The notes: a model not told the origin generated them from the letters alone. A DNA stretch of 64,000 bases from Tropicimonas sp. IMCC6043 (GCF_004146235.1 NZ_SELO01000008.1:1-64000); one strand, 5' to 3'; counted from the first letter of the stretch, positions 22,676 through 31,539 are shown. Program-made: numbers and translations.

Positions 22676-23016
22676 ATGAAAACTTTCTCTTCCTGGCAGC
22701 ACTGCCGCTTCTGGCCGGCGCCGCCCAGGCGCAATCCGCACTTCTGTCCGCGTCGCCAATCCCGGACGATGCGGAACGGCGCTTCTGCTATTACGCCGGC
22801 CTAGCCTACTCGGTGAACTCCTACATCCTGATCGGCGGCAATCAGGTGACGCAGGTCTCCGGCGGCACGGCTGCGCTTTCCGCCGAGGTCGGCGGCACGC
22901 CCCAGGGCGGCGGACAGATTCGCCGGGTCGACGAGCAGAAGCCGCTCCGCTGTGTCGCCGGCGAAGACGGGGTCCTCGGCTGGTCCTCGGTGGCAACGCT
23001 CCAGCTCGGCCGGTAG
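22676..23016 (+). pseudogene. secreted small protein with a single-base frameshift after the start codon
   Basis: GGAGG stands five bases before ATG at 22676, but that frame closes after 42 codons. From 22678 another frame reads a textbook signal peptide (FLFLAALPLLAGAAQAQSAL) and continues to TAG at 23014-23016 through FCYYAGLAYSVNSYILIGG, DEQKPLRCVAGEDGVLGWSS and VATLQLGR. Adding one A to the AAAA run at 22679-22682 would join start and body as M-K-N-FLFLAALP, giving a ~113-residue exported protein with cysteines. Either a true frameshift or a homopolymer sequencing error. Function unknown. Confidence 0.75.
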
Positions 23017-23205
23017 CGCGGCCGGACGGGCGCGATTTCTCCCGGTGCAGGATGTCGGGCCGCCGCCGGCCTGATCAGGCTTCCGCGAAAGCGGCCGAAG
23101 GTTGCTTGAAGCCGCAGTCCGACGACGAACCAGAGACCCCGGCCGCAGTGCCGGGCGACGGAGTGCTTGGGGCGCGTTCCGGCAACGGTCGCCTGGGACT
23201 TGCGC

Positions 23206-24195
23206 CTACAGCCCGAACTGAGCTGCCTGGCGGGCGATTCCGTTGGTGGCGCGTACCAGTTCCTCGGAAATCCCCGGCTCGCTCAGCGCATGGCCCGCCA
23301 GCCCGATCATCCGCAACTCGCCCCGTGGCCAGGCCTCGGTCAGCTCCCAGGCAGAGCGTGGCGGACAGATCATGTCGTGCCGGCCCTGCACGACGATGCC
23401 GGGAATATGGGCGATGAGCGGCATGTCGTCGAGGATCTGCCGGTCCCGGTCGAGCCAGCCGTGGTGCTGGAAATAGTGGTTCTCGAGCCGGGCGAAGGCA
23501 CGCGCATAGGGGCCAGGCGCCTCACCGCCAGCCGCATCGCCGGCGACCGTCGCAAGCGCGTTCTCCCAGCGGCACCACGCGCGGGCAAAGTAGGTCTGTT
23601 CGGTGATGTCCGTCTCAAAGAGCCGCCGTGCATAGGCCGCGATCAGGTCATCGCGTTCCTCCACCGGGATCATGTCAGCGAATCGCCGCCACTCTTCAGG
23701 GTGAAACTGCCCCGCACCGCCGGCATAGAACCAGTCGAGCTCGCGCTGCATCATCAGGAACACGCCGCGCAGCACGAGGAAGGCCGCGCGCCCGGGGTGC
23801 TTCTGTGCGTAGAGAAGCGCCAGCGTCGCGCCCCAGCTCCCGCCGAAGACACCCCAGCGCGGGATGTCGAGCCGCTCGCGAATGGCCTCGATATCACCGA
23901 TCAGATGCCAGGTCGTGTTGGCGTGGATGGACGCAGACGGTTTCGACATGCCGCAGCCACGCTGGTCGAAGAGCACGACCCGGTAGCATTCAGGGTCGAA
24001 ATAGCGCCGCATCGCGGGCGAGCAGCCGCCCCCCGGTCCACCATGCAGGACGACAACGGGAATGCCATCGGGATGGCCGCATTGCTCGACATAGAGCTTG
24101 TGGCCGTCGCCGACATCCAGCAGACACCGGTCGAAAGGTTCGATCGGTGGATAGAGGTAGCGCAGTGCGCTTTTGTGTCCCGCGACCCTGTCCAT
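23206..24195 (-). CDS. pip: prolyl iminopeptidase
   Basis: An alpha/beta-hydrolase (peptidase S33) that removes N-terminal proline from peptides. The 329-residue protein has the oxyanion loop VVLHGGPGGGCSP, nucleophile elbow GVFGGSWGATLALL (Ser of GGSWGA), the family stretch VVLFDQRGCGMSKP, and acid and histidine in GRHDMICPP and LAGHALSEPG. Start at ATG 24195; the open frame upstream overlaps the divergent ubiG and is a shadow. Cytoplasmic; no signal peptide. Confidence 0.94.
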   Translation of the reverse strand: MDRVAGHKSALRYLYPPIEPFDRCLLDVGDGHKLYVEQCGHPDGIPVVVLHGGPGGGCSPAMRRYFDPECYRVVLFDQRGCGMSKPSASIHANTTWHLIGDIEAIRERLDIPRWGVFGGSWGATLALLYAQKHPGRAAFLVLRGVFLMMQRELDWFYAGGAGQFHPEEWRRFADMIPVEERDDLIAAYARRLFETDITEQTYFARAWCRWENALATVAGDAAGGEAPGPYARAFARLENHYFQHHGWLDRDRQILDDMPLIAHIPGIVVQGRHDMICPPRSAWELTEAWPRGELRMIGLAGHALSEPGISEELVRATNGIARQAAQFGL

Positions 24196-24264
24196 ATGAG
24201 AGCTATATAGCGGTCGGAGGCACGGCGCTATGCCGAAGCAGCCACACCCGGAAAGGAGCATTGC

Positions 24265-25005
24265 ATGACCCAGAGCACCATCGATCCGGCAGAGGTGGCC
24301 AAGTTCGAGGCGATGGCCGCGGATTGGTGGGACCCGACGGGCAAGTTCAAGCCGCTGCACATGCTGAACCCCACCCGGCTCGACTACATCACGCAACAGA
24401 TCGCGGCCGAATTCGACCGGGACCTGAACGCGGCCCGGCCGTTCGAGGGGCTGCGCCTGCTCGACATCGGCTGCGGCGGAGGGTTGCTCTCCGAACCGAT
24501 GGCGCGGCTGGGCGCGGAAGTGGTCGGCGCGGATGCGGCGGAGCGCAACATCCCGGTCGCGCAGATCCATGCCGAGCAATCCGGGCTCGAGATCGACTAT
24601 CGATGCATCACCGCGGAGGCTCTGGCTGCTGCGGGCGAGTCGTTCGACGTGGTCCTGAACATGGAGGTGGTCGAGCACGTGGCGGATCCGCTGGCCTATC
24701 TTACTGCCTGCCACGATCTGCTGAGACCCGGCGGGCTGATGATCTGCTCGACCATCAACCGCAACCCCAAGAGCTTTGCCATGGCGATCGTGGGAGCGGA
24801 ATGGGTCATGCGCTGGCTGCCCAAGGGGACGCATGACTGGGCGAAGTTCATCACCCCCGCCGAGCTGAGGGAACTGATCGAAAAGTCCGGGCTCACCTTC
24901 GAGGATGCCACGGGCTTCGTTTTCAACCCGGTGAAATGGACCTGGTCTCTGTCGAAGACCGACCTCTCCGTGAACTACGTCACTGCCTCGACGCGCCCGA
25001 CCTGA
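24265..25005 (+). CDS. ubiG: ubiquinone biosynthesis O-methyltransferase UbiG
   Basis: UbiG performs both O-methylations in ubiquinone synthesis (2-polyprenyl-6-hydroxyphenol and 3-demethylubiquinol). The 246-residue protein has the SAM-binding motif [20 protein letters not shown], the following acidic residue VVGAD, and the family signature [27 protein letters not shown] near the N-terminus is typical of UbiG. AAGGAG precedes the ATG. Divergent from pip, convergent with the penicillin-binding protein gene. Confidence 0.96.
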   Translation: MTQSTIDPAEVAKFEAMAADWWDPTGKFKPLHMLNPTRLDYITQQIAAEFDRDLNAARPFEGLRLLDIGCGGGLLSEPMARLGAEVVGADAAERNIPVAQIHAEQSGLEIDYRCITAEALAAAGESFDVVLNMEVVEHVADPLAYLTACHDLLRPGGLMICSTINRNPKSFAMAIVGAEWVMRWLPKGTHDWAKFITPAELRELIEKSGLTFEDATGFVFNPVKWTWSLSKTDLSVNYVTASTRPT

Positions 25006-25015
25006 GCGCGCGGCC

Positions 25016-27247
25016 TCAGTTACGTCCGCCGAAGAGCGCGCCGACGTCCTTCAGAATGCGCTCCGCGAGATTGTCGCGGCGGGGCTGCTGGCGCGCCGGT
25101 TGCGCCGCAGACTGCGCCGAGGAGCTGGCACCGTCGTAGCGCGGTGCCGACTGCGCGGCCGCAGCCGGCCTTGGCGTATCCATCGGCAGCGGCAGGATCG
25201 GCTTGCCCTCGTGGATGCGCACCATCGCCTCGTGCCAGATCTCTGCCGGCAAACCACCGCCGGTAACACCCTGGAGCGGCGTGTTGTCGTCATAACCCAT
25301 CCAGACGCCGGTCACGTAATCGGCCGTGAAGCCGATGAACCAGGCGTCGCGCGCCGCCTGTGTCGTGCCGGTCTTGCCGGCGGCCGGCCGCTCGCCGAGC
25401 TTGGCGCGCTGGCCGGTGCCGGCCTCGATCACCCGGCTCATCATGTAGACGAGGTTGCGCGCCGCCGAGTCCGAGATCACCCGCTCGCCGAAGCCGCCGC
25501 CCTGCCCCATCAGCGGGTCGGGGTCCCCCTCGAGCCGAAGCTCCACCAGCCCGTAGGGCGTGACCGAACGGCCGCCGTTGAGGATGCCGGCATAGGCGCC
25601 GCTCATTTCCAGAAGCGTCGATTCGGAGACGCCGAGCGCCAGCGACGGGCCGGTGGCGAGCTTGTTGTCGATGCCGAAATCGGAGGCGATCTTGCGCACA
25701 TTGTCCCGGCCGACGAATTCCGAAACCTTCACCGCCGGGATGTTGAGGCTGCTCGCCAGCGCCTGCGTCAGCGTCACCCGTCCCTTGTATTCCCGGCTGT
25801 AGTTCTTCGGGCAATAGCGCGGCTGGCCCGCCGGCATGTCGATGCACCATGGCTCGTCGACCACGGTGTCGAGCGGCGAGTAGCCGAGGTCCATCGCCGC
25901 GGCATAGACGAAGGGCTTGAAGGAGGACCCGGTCTGGCGCTTGGCCATCGTTGCGCGGTTGAAGGCGCCCGAGACCCGCGTCTCGCGCCCGCCGACCATC
26001 GCACGCACCGCGCCGTCAGCCGACATCACCACGATCGCGGCCTGCGCCTCGGAGCCCTCTGCCACCTTTTCCTGAAAGATGATCTGTAACGCCTCCTCGG
26101 CCGAGCGCTGAATCTCCTGGTCGAGCGTGGTCTTCAGGATCACGTCCTCGGTCGTGTCGCGGGTGAGGAAGCTCGGGCCGGAGTCCATCACCCAGTCCGC
26201 GAAATAACCGCCTGTCTGGGACTGCGCCGCCTCGCTCAGTGTGGCAGGCTGGGCCCAGGCCGCGTCGCGTTCGGACTCGGTGATGTAGCCCTGATCGTAC
26301 ATCAGCCGGACCACCGTGTCGGCCCGGTCCTGGGAGCGCTTTAGGTTGTTGGTCGGCGCAAAGCGGGTGGGAGCGGGTAGAAGGCCCGCCAGCATCGCGG
26401 CCTGCGCCACCGAGAGCTGACGCGCCGGGATGCCAAAATACCGCTGCGCCGCTGCTTCGAAACCGCGCGCCGACGCGCCGAGATAGGCGCGGTTGAGATA
26501 GATCACCAGGATCTCATCCTTGGAGTATTTCAGCTCCATCGCCATCGCGTAGATGGCTTCCTTGATCTTGCGCCTCATCGTTGTGCGGCGGCAATCGTCC
26601 TCGTATTCGGCCTCGGTCTTCCAAGTCTCCGCATCGAATGGCACGCCGAGGCACAGAAGCTTCGCCGTCTGCTGTGTCAGGGTCGAGCCGCCATGGCCTG
26701 AGAGCGCCGAGCGGCCTTCGCTGAGGTTGATTCGAATCGCGGACGCGACACCGCGGGGGCTCACGCCGAGATGCCAGTAGAAACGGCGGTCCTCGCTGGC
26801 GACGACGGCATCCTTCAGGTAGGGCGAGACCTGGTCGATATCGGTGACCTGCTCGAATTGCTCGCCGCGCCAGGCAAAGACCTCCCCGTTGCGGTCGAGA
26901 AGCGTAACCGAGCCGCGGATGCGCCCGTCGATCTGTTCGGCGAAGGGCGGAAGCTGCGCGTAGAAGTAGAGCACGGCGCCGGCGAGGATCAGGGCGAAGA
27001 CGACACCCGAGCGCCAGACCACCGACCAGATTAGCCGCAGGACAAAGCGGAAAAGCGCCGCCAGCCAGCCGAGAGGGCCGCTCTTGCGGGCTGTCCGGGC
27101 GCGCTTCTTCGAGGGGGTCTTACGCTTCGCGGCGGGCTTTGCCGCTGCCTTCTTCGGGGTCTTCGATGTCGGGGACCGGCCGCCAGCGCCGGATGAATAT
27201 CGTTTGTCGGCCCGAAGGGTCGGACGTTTTCCGCCTTTTGAGCTCAT
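25016..27247 (-). CDS. class A penicillin-binding protein (glycosyltransferase/transpeptidase)
   Basis: A bifunctional peptidoglycan polymerase of the inner membrane. The 743-residue protein has a basic Lys/Ala-rich cytoplasmic N-terminus, one transmembrane segment (about residues 74-97) and a GT51 glycosyltransferase domain with VVASEDRRFYWHLGV and GGSTLTQQTAKLL. A transpeptidase domain follows with the SxxK serine in QTGSSFKPFVYAAA, SLN in ALASSLNIPAV, and AAGKTGTTQAA. The C-terminus is Pro/Gln/Ala-rich. The ATG at 27247 (MSSKGGKR) is chosen over the longer 27343 frame. Family resembles PBP1A/1B; the exact subgroup is not resolved. Confidence 0.93.
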   Translation of the reverse strand: MSSKGGKRPTLRADKRYSSGAGGRSPTSKTPKKAAAKPAAKRKTPSKKRARTARKSGPLGWLAALFRFVLRLIWSVVWRSGVVFALILAGAVLYFYAQLPPFAEQIDGRIRGSVTLLDRNGEVFAWRGEQFEQVTDIDQVSPYLKDAVVASEDRRFYWHLGVSPRGVASAIRINLSEGRSALSGHGGSTLTQQTAKLLCLGVPFDAETWKTEAEYEDDCRRTTMRRKIKEAIYAMAMELKYSKDEILVIYLNRAYLGASARGFEAAAQRYFGIPARQLSVAQAAMLAGLLPAPTRFAPTNNLKRSQDRADTVVRLMYDQGYITESERDAAWAQPATLSEAAQSQTGGYFADWVMDSGPSFLTRDTTEDVILKTTLDQEIQRSAEEALQIIFQEKVAEGSEAQAAIVVMSADGAVRAMVGGRETRVSGAFNRATMAKRQTGSSFKPFVYAAAMDLGYSPLDTVVDEPWCIDMPAGQPRYCPKNYSREYKGRVTLTQALASSLNIPAVKVSEFVGRDNVRKIASDFGIDNKLATGPSLALGVSESTLLEMSGAYAGILNGGRSVTPYGLVELRLEGDPDPLMGQGGGFGERVISDSAARNLVYMMSRVIEAGTGQRAKLGERPAAGKTGTTQAARDAWFIGFTADYVTGVWMGYDDNTPLQGVTGGGLPAEIWHEAMVRIHEGKPILPLPMDTPRPAAAAQSAPRYDGASSSAQSAAQPARQQPRRDNLAERILKDVGALFGGRN

Positions 27248-27375
27248 GGGGGCCTCTGATGCGATCGCTGCTCGGATTTTTTCCCCTTGATAGCTTGCTT
27301 CGTTGCCGATTGGGAGAGGACAGCCGCGTTCCGCGCGCTTCAATTGTGCCGAAAAATTAGGCGAACCGTCCGGGC

Positions 27376-27397
27376 TGTGCGAATAATGTGCATTATG
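27376..27397 (+). promoter_or_regulatory. glnK1 upstream element (paired TGTGC repeats)
   Basis: TGTGCGAATAA followed by TGTGCATTATG: two TGTGC half-sites spaced 11 bases (one helical turn). The same arrangement occurs 140 bases before glnK2 (29550) and 142 bases before glnK1. About three quarters of the next ~38 bases match between the two. Conserved position and sequence argue for a shared binding site; a nitrogen regulator such as NtrC is the natural guess, since its sites contain TGCA half-sites. Confidence 0.6.
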
Positions 27398-27421
27398 CCC
27401 AGGTTTCGGCCTTCATCCGGC

Positions 27422-27437
27422 CGGCTGATTCCTTGCT
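27422..27437 (+). promoter_or_regulatory. possible sigma-54 promoter before glnK1
   Basis: CGGCTGATTCCTTGCT has GG and GC spaced by exactly ten bases and the TTGCT of the -12 element (consensus TGGCAC-N5-TTGCW). It lies about 80 bases before the glnK1 start. The equivalent place before glnK2 keeps TTGCT but has GC in place of GG. In Rhodobacter capsulatus NtrC works with the housekeeping sigma factor, so this match may be chance. Confidence 0.4.
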
Positions 27438-27517
27438 CCCGCTGCGTCACCCCGATTGTCATCGACCATCGCTAGAACGCCGGGGACGCTCCCCGACACA
27501 GCGGAAGGGGGAGACAG

Positions 27518-27856
27518 GTGAAACTCATCATTGCAGCAATCAAGCCGTTCAAGCTCGAGGAGGTGCGCGAGGCGCTCACGTCCATCGGCGTGCGAGGCAT
27601 GATGGTGACCGAGATCAAGGGCTTCGGCTCGCAATCCGGCCACACCGAGATCTACCGCGGCGCCGAATACGCAGTGAATTTCGTGCCCAAGATCAAGATC
27701 GAGATCGTCGTGGGCGCGGAGATGGTCGACCAGGTCGTCGAAACCATCCGGGTCACTGCCAAGACCGACAAGATCGGCGACGGCAAGATCTTCGTTCTCG
27801 ACGTCAACCAGGCCGTCCGCGTCCGCACCGGCGAGACCGACGACGATGCACTCTGA
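27518..27856 (+). CDS. glnK: PII nitrogen regulatory protein GlnK (copy 1)
   Basis: PII proteins sense 2-oxoglutarate, ATP/ADP and, by uridylylation, glutamine, and gate AmtB. The 112-residue product has the family opening MKLIIAAIKPFKLEEVREAL, the T-loop with uridylylation site Tyr51 (GHTEIYRGAEYAVNF) and the ATP-binding KIGDGKIFVLDVNQAVRVRT. The start is GTG at 27518 behind GGAAGGGGGAGA. amtB follows after 30 bases. It differs from the second copy at only six residues. Confidence 0.96.
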   Translation: MKLIIAAIKPFKLEEVREALTSIGVRGMMVTEIKGFGSQSGHTEIYRGAEYAVNFVPKIKIEIVVGAEMVDQVVETIRVTAKTDKIGDGKIFVLDVNQAVRVRTGETDDDAL

Positions 27857-27886
27857 GTGCGGGCGCCAACAGGGAAACTCCAGCAT

Positions 27887-29212
27887 ATGAAACTCTCGAA
27901 GCTCATTCCCGCCGCTGTCGCAGCCACGCTGCTGCCGATGGTGGCCTCCGCCCAGGACGTCGTCGACGCGGCGGTCGTCGACAAGGGCGACGTCGCCTGG
28001 ATGATGACGTCCTCGCTGCTCGTCCTGTTCATGATCATTCCCGGCCTCGCGTTGTTCTATGGCGGCCTGGTTCGACAGAAGAACATGCTCTCGGTGCTGA
28101 TGCAGTGCACGCTCATCACCTCGGTGGTGATGATCATCTGGGTGCTCTACGGCTATTCCTTCGCCTTCGGCGGCAGCACCTCGCCCTTCTGGGGCGGCAC
28201 CGGCAAGCTGTTCCTGGCCGGCGTGACCCCCGAGAGCACCGTGGCGACCTTCTCGGACGGGGTCGAACTGCCTGAATATGTCTTCATCTGCTTCCAGATG
28301 ACTTTCGCTGCGATCACCCCGGCGCTGATCGTCGGCGCCTTTGCCGAACGTGTGAAATTCTCCGGCGTGATCCTGTTCGTCGTTCTCTGGGTGACCTTCA
28401 TCTACTTCCCCATCGCCCACATGGTCTGGGACGGTGCCGGTGTGATCTTCAACTGGGGCGCCATCGACTTCGCGGGCGGCACGGTCGTTCACATCAACGC
28501 GGGGATCGCGGCCCTTGTCTGGACCGTCGTGATCGGACCTCGCGTCGGCTTCGGCAGGGACAACATGGCCCCGCATTCAATGACGCTGACCATGGTCGGT
28601 GCGGCGATGCTCTGGGTCGGCTGGTTCGGCTTCAACGCCGGTTCCAACCTCGAGGCGACCGCCGGCGCAACGCTTGCGATGATGAACACTTTCATCGCGA
28701 CCGCCGGCGCTGTGGTCTCCTGGTCGGTCGTCGAAGCCATCACCCGCGGCAAGGCATCGATGCTGGGCGCGGTCTCGGGCATGGTCGCGGGTCTTGTCGC
28801 GGTCACCCCTGCCTGCGGCACCTCGGGCCCGGTCGGCGCACTTGTGCTCGGCCTCGTGGTCTCCCCGATCAGCTTCTTCTTCGTCACCACCGTGAAGCAG
28901 AAGTTCAAATACGATGACAGCCTCGATGTCTTCGGCGTGCACGGAGTCGGCGGCATCGTCGGCGCAATCGGCACCGGCATCCTCTGTGCTCCGTGGCTCG
29001 GCGGAACAGGCTTCGTCGTCGAGGCGGGAACGATGGGGGCCCAGGTCCTCACCCAGATCAGCGCGGTGCTTCTTACATTGGTCTGGAGCGGCGTCGGGTC
29101 GCTGGTGCTGATCTATGTCACCAAGTCGATCACCGGCATCCGGGTCGACGAGGCCGACGAGCGCCAAGGGCTCGACCTCACATCGCATGGCGAGACCGCC
29201 TATCACAGCTAA
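27887..29212 (+). CDS. amtB: ammonium channel AmtB (copy 1)
   Basis: Inner-membrane ammonia/ammonium channel, closed by GlnK when nitrogen is plentiful. The 441-residue protein begins with a cleavable signal (MKLSKLIPAAVAATLLPMVA) and has about eleven transmembrane helices. The twin pore histidines are in VVHINAGIAALV and FGVHGVGGIVGAIG; FYGGLVRQKNMLSVLMQ is also typical. The start at 27887 follows the glnK stop by 30 bases, and the earlier in-frame GTG/ATG would precede the signal peptide. A 13-base-stem terminator follows. By its motifs this is the more canonical of the two channels. Confidence 0.95.
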   Translation: MKLSKLIPAAVAATLLPMVASAQDVVDAAVVDKGDVAWMMTSSLLVLFMIIPGLALFYGGLVRQKNMLSVLMQCTLITSVVMIIWVLYGYSFAFGGSTSPFWGGTGKLFLAGVTPESTVATFSDGVELPEYVFICFQMTFAAITPALIVGAFAERVKFSGVILFVVLWVTFIYFPIAHMVWDGAGVIFNWGAIDFAGGTVVHINAGIAALVWTVVIGPRVGFGRDNMAPHSMTLTMVGAAMLWVGWFGFNAGSNLEATAGATLAMMNTFIATAGAVVSWSVVEAITRGKASMLGAVSGMVAGLVAVTPACGTSGPVGALVLGLVVSPISFFFVTTVKQKFKYDDSLDVFGVHGVGGIVGAIGTGILCAPWLGGTGFVVEAGTMGAQVLTQISAVLLTLVWSGVGSLVLIYVTKSITGIRVDEADERQGLDLTSHGETAYHS

Positions 29213-29233
29213 CGCTGGGTCCGTCAGCATTTC

Positions 29234-29272
29234 CCGGCCCCGGACATGGCAGTGTCCGGGGCCGGTTTCGTT
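29234..29272 (+). terminator. rho-independent terminator after amtB1
   Basis: CCGGCCCCGGACA and TGTCCGGGGCCGG form a perfect 13-base stem around TGGCAG, followed by TTTCGTT. It makes the first glnK-amtB unit a separate transcript from the second. Confidence 0.9.
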
Positions 29273-29549
29273 CGGGCGGCACCGCCGAGTCGCGACCGCG
29301 CAGGCAAGGCGATCCGGGGCGGATGCAAGTGATCGGTCGCCCGAATTGTGCATGCGCTCTCTGCACTGGATTACGACGCGGCCCATTCCCGGGTGCCCCG
29401 TCCTCAGTCGCCCCATCTCGTAGCGATGGATCGGCTGCGGTCCGCTGCCCGGATCTTGAACTCCGATCACCTCAGTTCCGGGCGCGCGTGAATACCGTTG
29501 CAGGGCCCACATACCCCATTCGCCTAAAAAAACGGCACGTCATTCATTT
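29273..29549 (+). other. noncoding spacer between the two glnK-amtB units
   Basis: No reading frame here has family resemblance. A GTGCA...TGCAC inverted pair occurs at 29348-29366, again with TGCA half-sites, and the last 30 bases before 29550 are AT-rich (CGCCTAAAAAAACGG). The spacer looks regulatory rather than coding. Confidence 0.5.
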
Positions 29550-29571
29550 TGTGCAAAAATTGTGCATAAAG
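29550..29571 (+). promoter_or_regulatory. glnK2 upstream element (paired TGTGC repeats)
   Basis: TGTGCAAAAAT followed by TGTGCATAAAG, the counterpart of the element before glnK1, at almost the same distance (140 against 142 bases) from the start codon. Conservation between the two copies is the main evidence. Likely an activator site plus core promoter; regulator inferred only. Confidence 0.6.
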
Positions 29572-29689
29572 CCCGGATTCCGGCCCTTGTCAGCCCGCCC
29601 GTTTGCTTGAACCCGCCCGCTGGTCTCGGCTGTGTTCCTCCATCACCAATCGCCGGGGCCTCCTCCCGGCCAATCGGAAGGGGAGCAAA

Positions 29690-30028
29690 TTGAAACTCAT
29701 CATCGCAGCAATCAAGCCGTTCAAGCTCGAGGAGGTGCGCGAGGCGCTCACTTCCGTCGGCGTGCGCGGCATGATGGTGACCGAGATCAAGGGCTTCGGC
29801 TCGCAATCCGGCCACACCGAGATCTACCGCGGCGCCGAATACGCCGTGAATTTCGTGCCCAAGATCAAGCTCGAAATCGTCGTGGGCGCGGAGATGGCCG
29901 ACCAGGTGGTCGAGACCATCCAGAAGACTGCCAAGACCGACAAGATCGGCGACGGCAAGATCTTCGTTCTCGACGTCAACCAGGCTGTCCGCGTCCGCAC
30001 CGGCGAGACCGACGCCGATGCGCTCTGA
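29690..30028 (+). CDS. glnK: PII nitrogen regulatory protein GlnK (copy 2)
   Basis: A 112-residue PII protein with Tyr51 in an unchanged T-loop (GHTEIYRGAEYAVNF). Relative to copy 1 it has Ile to Val at residue 23, Ile to Leu near 61, Val to Ala near 70, Arg-Val to Gln-Lys near 78-79 and Asp to Ala near 110. The start codon is TTG at 29690 after GGAAGGGGAGC; starting there makes the N-terminus identical to copy 1, while the upstream in-frame ATG would add 29 unrelated residues. amtB2 follows after 31 bases. Paralogues with identical T-loops should form mixed trimers (inference). Confidence 0.95.
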   Translation: MKLIIAAIKPFKLEEVREALTSVGVRGMMVTEIKGFGSQSGHTEIYRGAEYAVNFVPKIKLEIVVGAEMADQVVETIQKTAKTDKIGDGKIFVLDVNQAVRVRTGETDADAL

Positions 30029-30059
30029 TCTCAGGGCCCCAATAGGAAAACGATCCGAC

Positions 30060-31385
30060 ATGAAACTGAGCAAATTCCTTCCTGTCCTCGCCGCGGTGGC
30101 ACTGCTGCCTGGCCTGGCGCTGGCCCAAGAGGCCGACGTGACGCCGCCGAACGAAGAGATCGGCTATATCTTCACGACCTTCATGTTCCTCGTCACCGGC
30201 TTCCTGGTGATGTGGATGGGCGCGGGCTTCTCGATGCTCGAGGCCGGCCTCGTGCGCTCGAAGAACGTGACCATGCAGCTGACCAAGAACATCGCGCTCT
30301 TCTCGATCGCCGCGATCATGTACTACCTGATCGGCTACAACCTGATGTATCCGGGCGATGGCTGGACCATCCCGGGTGTGCTCGGCGCCTTCGCTCCGGC
30401 CGTTATGGAGCCGGTGGGCGGCAGCCCCGACACCGACCTCACCTACGCATCGGTTGGCTCCGACTTCTTCTTCCAGTTGATGTTCTGCGCCACCACGGCC
30501 TCAATCGTTTCGGGCACGCTGGCCGAGCGGATCAAGCTGTGGCCCTTCCTGGTCTTCACCCTCATCCTGACGGCGCTCATCTACCCGATCCAGGCCTCCT
30601 GGAAATGGGGCGGCGGCTTCCTCGACGCCAATTATGGCTTCCTCGACTTCGCCGGCTCGACCGTCGTGCACTCGGTCGGTGGCTGGGCGGCGCTCGCTGG
30701 TGCCCTCGTGCTCGGGCCGCGGATCGGCAAGTATCCGGCCAGCGGCGGCGTGCATCCCTATCCGGGTTCGAACCTGACGCTTGCCACCCTCGGCACGTTC
30801 ATCCTCTGGCTCGGCTGGTTCGGCTTCAACGGCGGCTCGCAGCTCTACATGGACACCGCCGGCAACGTCGCCGACATCTCCCGGATCTTCGCCAACACCA
30901 ACACGGCTGCGGCCGGTGGCGCGATCGCCGCGCTGTTCATGACTCAGATCATGTATGGCAAAGTCGACCTCACGATGGTGCTGAACGGTGCTCTGGCGGG
31001 CCTCGTCTCGATCACCGCCGAGCCGCTGACCCCCGGTCTCGGAATGGCCACGATCATCGGTGCCATCGGCGGCGTGATCATCGTCTTCGCGGTGCCGTTC
31101 CTCGACAAGCTCAAGATCGACGACGTGGTCGGCGCTATCCCGGTGCACCTGTTCTGCGGCATCTGGGGCACCATCGCGGTCGTGCTGACCAACCCCGATG
31201 CCACGCTCTTCGGCCAGCTGATCTCGATCGTGATCGTCGGTGTGTTCGTCTTCGTCGTGAGCCTCGTGCTTTGGTTCATCCTGAAGGCCACGATGGGCAT
31301 CCGGGTTGACGAGGAAACCGAGATCAACGGTCTCGACGTCGCCGAACTGGGCATCGAAGCCTATCCCGAGTTCTACAAGGGCTGA
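30060..31385 (+). CDS. amtB: ammonium transporter family channel (copy 2, divergent)
   Basis: A 441-residue Amt-family membrane protein with signal peptide MKLSKFLPVLAAVALLPGLA and about eleven transmembrane helices. The pore histidines are kept ([20 protein letters not shown] and IPVHLFCGIWG), and FSMLEAGLVRSKNVTMQLTK is the family's first-helix signature. Its sequence is clearly unlike AmtB1: the GGIVGAIG motif is replaced by FCGIWGTIA, and a loop with GKYPASGGVHPYPGSN is inserted. It belongs to another Amt subgroup and may differ in affinity, in substrate (for example methylammonium) or in sensing. Followed by a strong terminator. Confidence 0.92.
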   Translation: MKLSKFLPVLAAVALLPGLALAQEADVTPPNEEIGYIFTTFMFLVTGFLVMWMGAGFSMLEAGLVRSKNVTMQLTKNIALFSIAAIMYYLIGYNLMYPGDGWTIPGVLGAFAPAVMEPVGGSPDTDLTYASVGSDFFFQLMFCATTASIVSGTLAERIKLWPFLVFTLILTALIYPIQASWKWGGGFLDANYGFLDFAGSTVVHSVGGWAALAGALVLGPRIGKYPASGGVHPYPGSNLTLATLGTFILWLGWFGFNGGSQLYMDTAGNVADISRIFANTNTAAAGGAIAALFMTQIMYGKVDLTMVLNGALAGLVSITAEPLTPGLGMATIIGAIGGVIIVFAVPFLDKLKIDDVVGAIPVHLFCGIWGTIAVVLTNPDATLFGQLISIVIVGVFVFVVSLVLWFILKATMGIRVDEETEINGLDVAELGIEAYPEFYKG

Positions 31386-31409
31386 CCCTCCTTCCTGTCA
31401 GCCACACTT

Positions 31410-31443
31410 GGCCCCGGATGCATGGCGCATCCGGGGCCTTTTT
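31410..31443 (+). terminator. rho-independent terminator after amtB2
   Basis: GGCCCCGGATG and CATCCGGGGCC form an 11-base perfect stem around a seven-base loop, followed by TTTTT. Confidence 0.92.
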
Positions 31444-31539
31444 CGTCGCCGACACTCGGGAATGTGGCGCAGCCGCATCGGGGAGATGCCTTCCCGTCAC
31501 AGGATGGCGGAGCCTGGCAGGCATTCCGTCTCCAACGCG

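Noticed and set aside
29690-30028. Reading the second glnK as an assembly duplication of the first.
   Set aside because: Flanking promoters, the six residue differences, different start codons and the very different amtB genes show a real tandem arrangement.
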